In this document: one piece after another, positions 36,311 through 45,341 of the stretch
Numbering within the stretch: the stretch's first letter is position 1
Layout of the letters: each line of letters starts with the position of its first letter
Assembly: GCA_963793625.1 (NCBI GenBank)
Contig: CAWCAT010000005.1
Coordinates: forward strand, 124,001 to 188,000
Length of the DNA: 64,000 nt
Direction of reading: 5' to 3'
Origin: G963668605 sp963793625
GTDB lineage: Bacteria; Acidobacteriota; Terriglobia; Bryobacterales; Bryobacteraceae
Position numbers and translations under genes: made by a program
Notes under the pieces: model-generated
What the model was told of the DNA's origin: nothing
Databases searched by the model: none
The model's input: only the letters and a program-made list of their open reading frames with translations

Positions 36311-37537
36311 TCAGGCGCTTAGGCCGTTGAAGTCGCGCACGGCCTCGATCATCGCCACGATGTTATCCACTGGCGCGCACGCCTGGATGTTGTGCACCGT
36401 GCTGAAGACGAATCCGCCGCCGGGCGCGAAAGACGTCGCAGCGCCCGCAGCACTTCCTCCCTCACCTGCTCCGGAGTCCCGAAGGGCAAGGTGGATTGCG
36501 TGTTCACGCTCCCTCCCCAGAAGACCAGCCGCTCTCCGTATGTCCGGGGTCCTTCCCCATGGCCGAGCACTGCACTGGATTGAGGATGTCGAATCCCGCC
36601 TCCAGGAATCCCGGGATGAACTTGGATACTGCGCCGCACGAGTGCTTGAACGTCCGCCAGCTGGTATTGGCGTGGATCCAGTCGTTGATCCTTTGGTAAT
36701 ACGGCAGCCAGAGCTCGCGGAACGTTGCCACGGAGCAAAAGGATGAATTCTGGGTGCCGAAGTCCGTTCCACACAGGTTCACCACGTCCACAAGATCGCC
36801 GAGGCGCGCAGCAATCCGCTCCAGGTTGGCAATGGCGATGTCGCACTGCCCCTCGAAGACCCGATGGATGTAGTCGCGACGGCTCCGGGTCGAGACATAC
36901 CACTCGGTGATGTCGCGAATGCCCTAGGGGTGCTTCAGGGCCACTCCTGGTATGAGCGCGATGTCGCCCAGCGCGGTACCGCCAAAACTCGCGACAACGG
37001 CGCGCCCGGTGGCTGCAGCCCGCCGTGTCTGCAGTTCGAAATAGTCCAGGTCCAGCTCCGAGATGGCGTCGTACTCTTCCAGGTTGTCGGAGGGACCAGT
37101 CGGTCCTCGTCGATCGGTTCCTGGCGGACGATGCTGTCAAAGAAGTAGCCGTCCTTCGGCATCCGCGCGCTCGGCGGCGCCGCGAGGTCGGAATGCGGGT
37201 ACATCAGAGTGTCCCCGTTTTCATCCACTGTAACTTTGAACCCGACCGGGGACCATTACCTCGAGACCGTCGTACATCCGCCACGGCTTCCAGTCCGCCA
37301 TTGGGAAGCCGAATCGCGTCATGCGGCGAACCACGCCTTCGACGCTGATGCCGATTGCCTGTTTGAGATCGTCATCGATCTCCCCCAACATCTGGCCGGG
37401 GTCGATTACCCGTACTGGATCCAACTCACGTGGATTCCACTAACGAAGGTGCCTCCGAAATCGATCGGGATGACGTCGGGCTGCCGGTGGTCAATGGCGG
37501 CACGGACACGTTTTGACCCACTGCTTGTAAAAATCAT
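36311..37537 (-). pseudogene. uroporphyrinogen-decarboxylase-like (methyltransferase-type) pseudogene
   Basis: Fragments in three frames line up in order: RVRAAIDHRQPDVIPIDFGG; VRVIDPGQMLGEIDDDLKQAIG; MPKDGYFFDSIVRQEPID; SFGGTALGDIALIPGVALKHP; then VDVVNLCGTDFGTQNSSF and FKHSCGAVSKFIPGFLEAG; ERLVFWGGSVNTQSTLPFGTPEQVREEV; and STVHNIQACAPVDNI. A TAG stop (minus strand, 36926-36924) interrupts KHP-GIRDITEW, several frame changes occur, and the part after FVSGIHVS seems deleted. This is the UroD/MtbA-like family common in sugar clusters, not HemE itself, which is at the left edge. ATG at 37537 overlaps the transporter stop. Confidence 0.85.
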
Positions 37538-38790
37538 AACGTTTGCTCCGAGGTGGATGGTAGCGACACCGGTCGAATTCTGGGGATCATCACGTGAATC
37601 AACCCGAGGATGAACAGGTAGGCAAGTCCCGCCCATACAAACACGGGCATGTAGCTGCCGGTGGCCTGCAGGATAAAACCTGTAGCGGTGGCTACCAACA
37701 TGCCGCCGAGAGATCCGCTGAACCCGATAATTCCCACTACCGTGCTGACGGCATTCTTCGGATATAGATCGGAAAGGCACGCGAACATGTTCGCCGCCCA
37801 GCCCTGGTGCCCGGCGGTGGCCAGACTTAGGATCAGGACAGCCACCCAGGTATTCGATACGCTTGCCCCGAAGATCATCGGAGTTACCATTAGGGCGCAC
37901 ACCAGAATCGCACTCTTTCGCGCCGCATTCGTACTCCAACCTCGCCGTAGCAGAGCCGACGAGAGCCATCCGCCAAAGATGCTCCCTGCGCCCGCCGCCG
38001 AGTAAATCACGATTAGCGGCGCACCCAACTCCGTCAGCGTCAAGCTGTGCTTCGAGTACAGAAATTTCGGCACCCAAAAAAGGTAAAACCACCACACCGG
38101 GTCGGTCAGGAAGCGCGCCAGCAGGAAGGCCCAGGTCTCGCGTAGTCCGAGCAGGCTGCGCCAAGGGACGGCAACCGCGCATTCATCCTTCGTTTCCAGG
38201 GGACGTGGACGATAGATCAGAATCCATGCGACGATCCACAGTAACCCCACCGCGCCTGTCAGGATAAAGGCCCATCGCCAGCCGTAGCGCATCGTGATCC
38301 AGGGCACCGCCAATGGCGTGATAATGGCACCGAGGTTGGAGCCAGAGTTGAACAGCCCGATGGCAAACGCGCGCTCACGCCGGTCGAACCACTCCGATAC
38401 CACCTTCACGGCGGCAGGAAAGTTTCCCGCTTCCCCGAAGCCGAGTGCGATGCGCGCCAGCCCGAACCCCAGCGCCGAACTCGCTGCCCCATGAGCCGCC
38501 GCCGCGATACTCCAAATTCCGATAGCCAGTATGTAGCCGGAGCGCGTGCCGCTGCGGTCCAGGATTCTGCCGAAAACCAGTAACCCTATGGCGTAAGCGG
38601 CCTGAAACGCCGTGACGATGAGCCCGTACTCGGCTTCCGTCCAGCCGACCTCCTGCTCCAGCGTTCCGGCGAGGATGCCGAGGATCTGGCGGTCCATGTA
38701 GTTGATCGAGGTGGCGCAGAACAGCAGTGCGCAGATAGTCCACCGGTAGCGGCCGGCGGTGGCTTCTTGGGCAACGGGGGATGTAATCAC
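37534..38790 (-). CDS. MFS hexuronate transporter (ExuT/ACS family)
   Basis: 418 residues, about 12 membrane helices. Signature stretches of anion:cation symporters such as ExuT are present: CALLFCATSINYMDRQILGILAGTL, GFGEAGNFPAAVKVVSEWF and ERAFAIGLFNSGSNLGAIITPL. It would import galacturonate or glucuronate across the inner membrane. The start is a GTG at 38790 with GGAGGA very close. The stop overlaps the ATG of the UroD-like pseudogene. It is divergent from the GH67-like gene, with a 228-base spacer. Confidence 0.88.
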   Translation of the reverse strand: MITSPVAQEATAGRYRWTICALLFCATSINYMDRQILGILAGTLEQEVGWTEAEYGLIVTAFQAAYAIGLLVFGRILDRSGTRSGYILAIGIWSIAAAAHGAASSALGFGLARIALGFGEAGNFPAAVKVVSEWFDRRERAFAIGLFNSGSNLGAIITPLAVPWITMRYGWRWAFILTGAVGLLWIVAWILIYRPRPLETKDECAVAVPWRSLLGLRETWAFLLARFLTDPVWWFYLFWVPKFLYSKHSLTLTELGAPLIVIYSAAGAGSIFGGWLSSALLRRGWSTNAARKSAILVCALMVTPMIFGASVSNTWVAVLILSLATAGHQGWAANMFACLSDLYPKNAVSTVVGIIGFSGSLGGMLVATATGFILQATGSYMPVFVWAGLAYLFILGLIHVMIPRIRPVSLPSTSEQTL

Positions 38791-39018
38791 TCCTCCGCTC
38801 CGTGGCGGCGATGCTCGATTGCAGTGCGTCTCATCAGGGCCTCTCGGTGCGGGTGTGCAGGCAGCAAGTGTGACGTTACCACCGACAAGCCCGAAGTGCC
38901 TTGGAATTCATGGAATCAATCATTCAAAAACATTCAATTCCGAAGATTCGGGTCTTCTACTAGAATTACTGTGACGCAGTGCAAAATGCTGCGTCCGCTA
39001 AGACCCGAGGCTCGAATC

Positions 39019-41322
39019 ATGCGTATCCTTGTCCGACTCTTCTCCTGCACTCTTTTCGCCGCGGCGCTGTGCTCGGCGCAGGTAGCTGTGGTAATTCCAC
39101 CAACTGCCCATCCCGTGGAGAAACTTGCGGCCGCCGAACTCACCGCCTACCTGTCGCGGATCTATCCCGCGGAGAAGTTCGCAATCACGGATCGCCAACC
39201 CTCTTCCGGACCATCCATCGCTTTCGTCCGCCGCGCCGGTGATCCGGAAAGCTTCTCCGTCAAATCGGCGGGAGGTAAAGCGGTGATCGCTTCCGGCGGT
39301 CCGCGCGGCGCGCTTTTCGCCGTATATACGCTACTCGAGAAGCTCGGCTGTGGATTCTACCTTTCTTACGAGACGATGCCGCCCGTGCGCCAGGGGCGGG
39401 TCCGCTTCGATGACTGGGAGTTGAACGACTCGCCCCTCTTCGGCGATCGCATTGTCTTCAACTGGCACAATTTTCTCAGCAGCGCCTCGACTTGGGAATT
39501 TGAGGACTGGCAGCGCTATATCGATAATTCCGTACGCATGCGCTTCAACGATCTGATGGTGCATGCGTACGGCAACAACCCCATGTTCACGTTCCGCTTC
39601 GGCGGAATGACCAAGCCCGTGGGTTACCTCGCCACAACCCGCGCCGGTCGCGACTGGGGAACCCAACACGTCAACGACGTCCGGCGGTTGATTGGAGGCG
39701 AACTTTTCAGTGAGCCGGTGTTCGGTGCCAGCATCGCGAAAGTCGAGGAGAGCCGCAGGGCTGACGCCGCCCGGGAACTCATGCAGCGCGCCTTCTCGCA
39801 TGCCACCCAGAGGGGAATGGGCATCACCTTTGCGCTCGACGTGGACACCGAATCCGCCAATCCGCAGGAGATGATCGCGACCCTGCCTGCATCCGCCCGC
39901 ATCACTTCCGGCAAATACCAGCTCGCCAACCCCGACACGCCCGAGGGCTATGCTTTCTACAAGGCACAAACCGATCAGCTGCTGGCAGCGTACCCGCAGA
40001 TCACGCGGCTGGCTGTATGGTTCCGCAACAACAATACACCGTGGACCGCCATCCGGCTCGAAGAGTTCCCCGCTGCCTGGAAACTGGAATTCAAGGGCGA
40101 CTCCGCCGATGCGCCCATGTTCGCTATCGGAAAGCTGGTGCGCGCCTTTGGCCGGGCGCTGAAAGAATCAGGTCACGGATCTATCGAACTCGCCGCCGGG
40201 TCATGGCGGCTTGACTTTCTAAAGAGCGCCGATCTCTACCTGCCGCACGAGGCCACGCTGCTGCCGCTTGATTGGTTGACCATAATAGACACCGCTGCCG
40301 GACAGCGCGCGCTGCGCGCGGTCCGCAGCGGCCGCAAGCTGGTCCCCATCGTGTGGGCACATCACGACGACCGCACTTATATTGGTCGGCCATACACGCC
40401 TTACGTCAATTTCTCCACCATGCTGCAGAACAGCCGTAGCAGCGGGTTCGGCATCATCCACTGGACCACGCGCCCGCTCGACCTCTACTTCAAGAGCACG
40501 ATCGCGCAGACATGGTCCGCCACCCGGGACCTTCCGCTTGAAGACACCTGCGAGGCAATGGCCGTCCGCACTTTCGGCGAAGCCGCCCGTCAACCCGGCC
40601 GCGACTACCTGTTCTCCTGGGTCACGGAAGGTCCCATGTTCGGCCGGGAAACCACTGACAGGTTCATGGACGTGCCGCTTGTCGATCCCGCCGCGCACAT
40701 GAAGAAGAGCCGGATGCGTTCCGAGATCCTGTCCCGAATCGACCGCGCGGCGCTCCCGCCGGAAGGTCGCGACCGGCTGGAGTATTTCAAGAATTACGAG
40801 GATTTCATCTACTCGTTCTTCCAAACCCACACTTCGTGGGAGCGCGCCCAGACGCACCTCAAGGCGGGTGATTACGAGAAGGCTCGTGCGGAGTTGCAGC
40901 GCGCCCAGCCGGGCGATGCGATTCGCTCATACGTTCGGGCGATCGGTTCCGGTGCGATCACCAGCGGTGAGAAGGCCCTGGTTATCTCTCTCAATCTCCG
41001 CTGGTTGCCGTACTTCGCCTCGGCATTGCAGGCTGTCGGCTTGGAACCCGTCCGCTTGCGAATCGGTAAAGTCGAACAGGAGCCGCTCGCGCAGGGGCCG
41101 GGGCACAATACGTTCCACTTCGACCAGCAGGGCCGCGTTTGGCGAGTCTTCGACCGTCAAAGTTTAGGGGGCAAACTCCGCGTCGGTGCCATTATGGGCG
41201 ACCGCTTGGAGTCCGGACGCTATTCAATCAACGGTGGACCAGCTCAGGAGGCCCGCGCGGGACAGCTTGAAATCGCAATTCAGCCCGGCATTGACGAACT
41301 GGTGATCACCAAAGTTCCCTGA
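39019..41322 (+). CDS. secreted GH67/DUF4838-like protein (alpha-glucuronidase-related)
   Basis: 767 residues with a signal peptide (MRILVRLFSCTLFAAALCSAQ). An N-terminal GH67-like domain (AAELTAYLSRIYPAEKFAI, then GGPRGALFAVYTLLEKLGCGFYLSYE) is followed by a large TIM-barrel-like region (GMGITFALDVDT, ITRLAVWFRNNNTPW, VPIVWAHHDDRTYIG) and a C-terminal helical/beta part. The organisation fits alpha-glucuronidase relatives annotated DUF4838; substrate probably a uronic-acid-bearing glycan. The ATG at 39019 follows CGAGG; in-frame codons upstream would only add sequence before the signal peptide. Confidence 0.7.
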   Translation: MRILVRLFSCTLFAAALCSAQVAVVIPPTAHPVEKLAAAELTAYLSRIYPAEKFAITDRQPSSGPSIAFVRRAGDPESFSVKSAGGKAVIASGGPRGALFAVYTLLEKLGCGFYLSYETMPPVRQGRVRFDDWELNDSPLFGDRIVFNWHNFLSSASTWEFEDWQRYIDNSVRMRFNDLMVHAYGNNPMFTFRFGGMTKPVGYLATTRAGRDWGTQHVNDVRRLIGGELFSEPVFGASIAKVEESRRADAARELMQRAFSHATQRGMGITFALDVDTESANPQEMIATLPASARITSGKYQLANPDTPEGYAFYKAQTDQLLAAYPQITRLAVWFRNNNTPWTAIRLEEFPAAWKLEFKGDSADAPMFAIGKLVRAFGRALKESGHGSIELAAGSWRLDFLKSADLYLPHEATLLPLDWLTIIDTAAGQRALRAVRSGRKLVPIVWAHHDDRTYIGRPYTPYVNFSTMLQNSRSSGFGIIHWTTRPLDLYFKSTIAQTWSATRDLPLEDTCEAMAVRTFGEAARQPGRDYLFSWVTEGPMFGRETTDRFMDVPLVDPAAHMKKSRMRSEILSRIDRAALPPEGRDRLEYFKNYEDFIYSFFQTHTSWERAQTHLKAGDYEKARAELQRAQPGDAIRSYVRAIGSGAITSGEKALVISLNLRWLPYFASALQAVGLEPVRLRIGKVEQEPLAQGPGHNTFHFDQQGRVWRVFDRQSLGGKLRVGAIMGDRLESGRYSINGGPAQEARAGQLEIAIQPGIDELVITKVP

Positions 41323-41620
41323 GCATGCAGGCCGCCATGCCGTGCCCGGCCCCGACCAGGTCGAGGATTTTTTTCGCCAGCGCCGCGCCGCGCCCGATCG
41401 GACGTGTCAGCCGCAGATGCTCATGCAGCCGTTCGAGACACCCGCCCAAGAGAACAATTTCTGTGGCCCGTGTTTTCTGGGGCCTATCTGGGCCAATTTG
41501 GGCCCGCAATTCGGCCAGCCGGTTTTCCGGAGGCTGTTCGACGCTCTCAGGTGTGTTCCTACGATCGGACTTTCCGAGGTTGTTGGGCCTTCTCAGGAAT
41601 ATTTTAATCGGAATGATCAA
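41306..41620 (-). CDS. hypothetical basic protein, uncertain
   Basis: A 104-residue frame starting at TTG: ENRLAELRAQIGPDRPQKTRATEIVLLGGCLERLHEHL and AALAKKILDLVGAGHG read like a helical, basic protein. It is not recognised. It overlaps the 3' end of the preceding plus-strand gene by 17 bases and has no clear Shine-Dalgarno. It may be a small gene of the mobile-element backbone. Confidence 0.35.
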   Translation of the reverse strand: MIIPIKIFLRRPNNLGKSDRRNTPESVEQPPENRLAELRAQIGPDRPQKTRATEIVLLGGCLERLHEHLRLTRPIGRGAALAKKILDLVGAGHGMAACMLRELW

Positions 41621-42486
41621 AGAGGGAGCAATTCTTCACCGCCCGATACGCCGCCGTCATGCCGGGGGAGGTGGCGACGGGAATTATTTCAGAGCGGTTT
41701 TTCTGTCGCCTTTTGTCGCCTTTTGTCGCCATCGAAACGGCCGCCGGGGTTTCCAGAGTCTGTTCGGCTCCCTATGGCCGCAATCCGGCAAGCTGGCGTC
41801 GGCCCGACGGCCAATCTGCCGCCCGCCGCCTCGATTTCAGTCACTTACCACGCCGGATACTGGAGGAGCAGTTGCACGGAGTGCACGTGGTTCACGCGGT
41901 TGACTCCAACATGTATTCACGTACGAAAGAAACTTCTTGTAAAGATTCCTGAAGCTAAACAGATTGGACAGAACCGTGTGAACCTCGTGCACCACGAGTC
42001 ACCTGTTCACCTATCAGCAACCACTCAAATCGTCAAAGCATTTCGCGGCGCCCCCGGAGCTCCGAATTTGATTGAAGCTCGAGCAATTCTCGCTTTTCGT
42101 CGCCTATTCGCCAGGCCGTTCGGCTTGCAGGTGAGGCTCGACTTCAGGGTCTGCAACACTCGCACGCCGAGCAAGCAGTTCTATTCCGCGCGGTGGGAAC
42201 GCGGGCGAATGTCATCCTCACCGCAGGCCCAACGATGTTTGGCACGCAGGCAGCTGCCGAGTAGATCACAAAGGGCTCGCGCTCGACGGTATCTGGTTCG
42301 GTGATCATTACGACCATGTCCGAGTTGTTCACTCCCGGTCCGCGCAGGACTTGCTGCCCGTTCCAGCAGCCGGTTATTGTAGCGAAGAGACAAGACGTGC
42401 GGACGGTCGTATTGGCCGGAACGCACCTGCAAACCACGCCGATTGTGCATCAAGAGAGGCTTACGGAGTTGAACCTCGTCTCTATC
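41621..42486. other. 866-base segment without a convincing gene
   Basis: Only low-complexity or frame-shadow reading frames are seen. It holds a 10-bp-periodic repeat (separate entry) and a local AT-rich patch near 41590-41620. It separates the cargo from the primase end of the island. Confidence 0.5.
41704..41730 (+). repeat. three TGTCGCC words at 10-bp spacing
   Basis: TGTCGCC at 41704, 41714 and 41724, separated by TTT, forms a short tandem array of 10-bp period, close to one helical turn. It lies in gene-free DNA about 3.3 kb from the start of the island primase gene. Iteron-like binding sites are possible; the array is small and may be chance. Confidence 0.4.
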
Positions 42487-42690
42487 CTAAACTGGTCGCA
42501 GCGGTACCCCGCGTTCACGTAGCACTTTACCGGTATTAGAAAAGCGCGTCGGCACCTTCACTCCTCCAAAAAACAACAGCTTCTCGCCGGTCGCCGCGTT
42601 CTCTTCGACGCAGTAACCGACTCCGGCGCGAATGCACTTGTTGACCGCCTGATCGAGATCGGTAGGCTTGTAGCCGGGATCGTTCACCAT
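42487..42690 (-). CDS. small hypothetical island protein
   Basis: 67 residues: MVNDPGYKPTDLDQAVNKCIRAGVGYCVEENAATGEKLLFF, then GGVKVPTRFSNTGKVL. The ATG at 42690 has AAAGGAG about ten bases upstream. The composition looks real, but the family is not recognised. An upstream frame from about 42811 (MMAKQRKDRPDRRGYKAACKLFENRKVEDEVEPPPKE) may be a separate gene or the true N-terminus joined by a frameshift. Same strand and direction as the primase gene. Confidence 0.45.
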   Translation of the reverse strand: MVNDPGYKPTDLDQAVNKCIRAGVGYCVEENAATGEKLLFFGGVKVPTRFSNTGKVLRERGVPLRPV

Positions 42691-42837
42691 ATCTAAAAAT
42701 CTCCTTTGGCGGAGGTTCCACCTCGTCTTCGACTTTGCGATTCTCAAACAGCTTGCACGCGGCCTTGTAGCCGCGACGGTCGGGTCGGTCTTTGCGTTGC
42801 TTTGCCATCATCAGTTCGGTGCCGGGCGATGGATAAA

Positions 42838-44983
42838 TCAGACCATGGGCGCCGTCCTGCTCGAATCTTGATCAGATACGCTCTGCTGAGTTCGTCCGCC
42901 TGTGCTGAGAATTGCTTTTCTTGTCGGTTTGAGCACACTCTTGAAACCAATTCCGACGTAACACCACGACCGGTTGCCGTTCATCATCCGCTGATGTTTT
43001 CCAACAGTAGGTCTCAACACGGCGATCGCACGACCAAAGGCAGTCTTGGTAACCGGAGGACGTCCGTTCGCAAGGCAGTCCTGGTTGTAGTCCTGCCAAA
43101 TCCGTTCAGCAGGGATGTGCGCACCCGGTTCGAGCGCGGTTTTGCGGTCAAGCCAGACGGCGAGCGGATCAGTCGTTTGCCGGAAATCCGCCATGGCCCT
43201 CCGCGTAGATTCACTTTCGCTGAAGCCGTGGCTGCGAATGGAAGCCAGAGCGCCGAGAGCCTTGTTCAACAAACCGCTCAGTTCGGTGGGCTCTGTCAAC
43301 ATCGCGTCCAACTGGTCGCCAGTCAGTGTCGCCGGGTCACCCGAATGAAACGTCTGTTCGAAGGGAATCACCAACCAGCGGCGGAAGAACTGGTGAGGCG
43401 TCCCGGCTCTTGGGTGAGTGGTTGGCGGAGAAGATCAGGCGGGCGAATGTTTCGAACTCAAAGGACTCTCCGAATTTCCGTTCGGCAAGCAGAGCGTCTC
43501 CGCCAGTGATCGCTTTGAAGGTCGAGGTGCTGAAGAGGTCTTCGCTCGGCAAATCGGAGCAGATGTTCGCCAGTTTGCCGACAAGGCGTGCGACCGAAAA
43601 GCGATCGTTTTCAAGTCGCTGAAGGCTAAGCGCCGCCACATTTTGCCGGCCAATGAACGTCAGTACGGCACGCAGGTAGGTGGATTTTCCGTTCGCGCCG
43701 TCACCCATCAGCAGGATCGCCCTCTGAATAGAAGTATCCGGAGTCATCAGCCAGGCCGGGATTTCCCACGCGAGGGCCTCCGAATCGTCTGGGAATGTCT
43801 CGTTGATGAACTTGTCCCAGTTGGGACAGCGCGCGTTCGGGTCGAAGGCTACGGGCAACTGCACGGGCGACAGGAAGTCTGGTGAGTGGGGCGAAAGCGT
43901 CCGCGTGTTGACGTCCAGCAGACCGTTCAGCACATGAATCACATCCTTCTTCGGCTTGTCCCAGAGTTGGGGCGCATCAACCTCGATATAATGAACCACC
44001 TGATCGGCCTTGTAGCTGCTCCATTTGGAAGACAGCCGCATGCGCTTGAGAAGCTGCTTTACTTGTTGGCGAACCATCGAAACGCCGTCAGGCTGATAGT
44101 TCCCATCGCGAAAAACGTACAGTTGCCCGCCGGGGTCTTTCGCAAATCCGTACTTTTGAGCGATTGCTTCAGCAATTTGAGCAACGCTGATCTCGTCATC
44201 CTGTGCTGTCTGCTCGAAGTCGGCAGCCTCCAGCAACGCCAGCACCTCCTCGGGTCCGACATTGGCCAGTAGATCGTCGATGCCTTTCCCCTTGGCCAGA
44301 TCCCAGGTGACGAACGCGACTTCGGCACCGCGCATTCGCAACTCGCGCGCCAGTGCGTTCCTGGCCTTTTTGACGTGCTCGTTCTGGTCGGCGTCGGCGT
44401 CAAACGCGATGATCACGCGGCGGCCTTCCCAGGCGACGAGGTCGAGGTCGGGGATGACACCTTTGACATCGCACCGGCCACCGTTCGGGTCCGTGGTCTT
44501 ACCGACCGTCCCGCGCCAGTTCCAAACGCCCGGCAATCCCAGCGGCAGGAAGCGTTGAGTGATCGAGTCGTGCTTGGCGAGCCGCGAGAGCGCGAGCGTT
44601 TTGAACTCGCCTTCAGTCACGACCACCGTGGTCTCGACTGCCTTCAGCAACTCGAGCGAAGTGCCCGGAGGAAAGTAGATCATGTTCCCTCGGCGAGGCG
44701 GCGACAAATACTTCCCACACTCTTTCTTTTTGCCGTCTCGGTACTCGATGTCGGGGTGATCGCGGCGCAATCGCAATTCGCGAACGCGGGACTCACCGGG
44801 TAGGAAGTAAGGGATCGCCAACCCTTCGTACGCAGCGTGATCCCGTCGGCCGACAAGCGAACGGCCGGTCTCGGAATCGACGCGCCGGATCTGCGCTGCG
44901 GCGGCGAGTTCAGGATCAATCCAACGCCGCGCGAGATTGGCGCAGTCCGCATCCCTGAGTGGGGTTCTGGTTTCGTTTTGCAT
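42838..44983 (-). CDS. D5-type primase-helicase of the island, frameshifted
   Basis: Replication protein of phage/satellite type. From the ATG at 44983 the N-terminal part resembles a DUF3854/TOPRIM primase (VVVTEGEFKTLAL near residue 119, VIIAFDADADQN near 194). A linker (AIAQKYGFAKDPGGQLYVF) is followed by the D5_N region and an SF3 helicase with Walker A GDGANGKST near 424, FEFETFARLIFSANHSPKSRDAS. The frame then breaks near 43396; a second frame continues HQFFRRWLVIPFEQTF to the C-terminus at 42838. Removing one base gives about 714 residues. It suggests an element that once replicated autonomously, like P4-type satellites. Confidence 0.82.
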
Positions 44984-45150
44984 GGTGTGAACACACGTCG
45001 AGCGCAGGCTCAAAACGTGTTCTCCTGAGCGCCGATCAGGCACTCCGTTTGCAGCGGGGACTTTGAAAGCGTTTTCTAGGGCGCGCTGCTTCCTGCAACG
45101 CGCCCTTAGTCCTTCGCGGTGAAAGAGCGTCCTTTGGTTTCCAACAGTGT

Positions 45151-45167
45151 GTGCCAGAAATGTGCCA
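45151..45167 (+). promoter_or_regulatory. paired GTGCCA boxes, right island end
   Basis: GTGCCA at 45151-45156 and 45162-45167, again 11 bp apart, about 85-100 bp inside the distal att core. Same spacing and orientation as the pair at 20600-20616. Confidence 0.5.
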
Positions 45168-45251
45168 AAGGCCCGCGCTTTGTGCATTTTTGGCAGTTTT
45201 GGCCAGATGTAGAATCAATAACTTGCGTGTTTTCAAGGGGCCCTCGAAGTA

Positions 45252-45272
45252 CAAGTCCCCCTCTCCGCACCA
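45252..45272 (+). repeat. attR-like core: tRNA-Leu 3' end, copy 2
   Basis: 21 bases identical to 20533-20553. The sequence upstream (GGGGCCCTCGAAGTA) is not tRNA, so this is only the displaced 3' fragment. It marks the right boundary of the island. Confidence 0.9.
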
Positions 45273-45280
45273 AGTTTTAA

Positions 45281-45311
45281 GGCTGGAGTCTCAATGACTA
45301 CAGCCTTTTTT
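45281..45311 (+). terminator. diverged tRNA-Leu terminator hairpin beyond the distal att core
   Basis: GGCTGGAGTC (45281-45290), loop TCAAT, GACTACAGCC (45296-45305), then six T. One stem mismatch. It corresponds position by position to the terminator at 20560-20593, so the duplicated unit is about 60 bases. Confidence 0.7.
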
Positions 45312-45341
45312 CTTTCTGGCATTTTGCCAGGGCGCATGGGT

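Larger units (their letters stand above)
20533..45272. mobile_element. tRNA-Leu-integrated genomic island of about 24.7 kb with pectin/hexuronate cargo
   Basis: The element is bounded by the 21-bp tRNA-Leu 3'-end repeats and by two similar terminator hairpins just outside each core. Inside the left end are a tyrosine integrase remnant pointing toward the tRNA and an excisionase-like gene; inside the right end is a D5/P4-alpha-type primase-helicase. These are hallmarks of a satellite-type integrative element. Between them lie about 19 kb of pectin and uronate genes. Because the integrase lacks its catalytic core and the primase is frameshifted, the island is probably fixed. Boundaries are well supported; whether the whole cargo entered in one event is inference. 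Confidence 0.87.

Noticed and set aside
36311..37537. Reading the UroD-like remnant as a second hemE
   Set aside because: The motifs (VNLCGTDFGTQN, HSCGAVSKFIPGFLEAGFD) fit the methyltransferase-like branch, and a genuine hemE starts at 232.
41342..42304. 320-residue plus-strand reading frame in the right part of the island
   Set aside because: Patchy composition with many Cys/Arg/Pro, no domain pattern, no Shine-Dalgarno, and antisense to a more protein-like minus frame; treated as non-coding.
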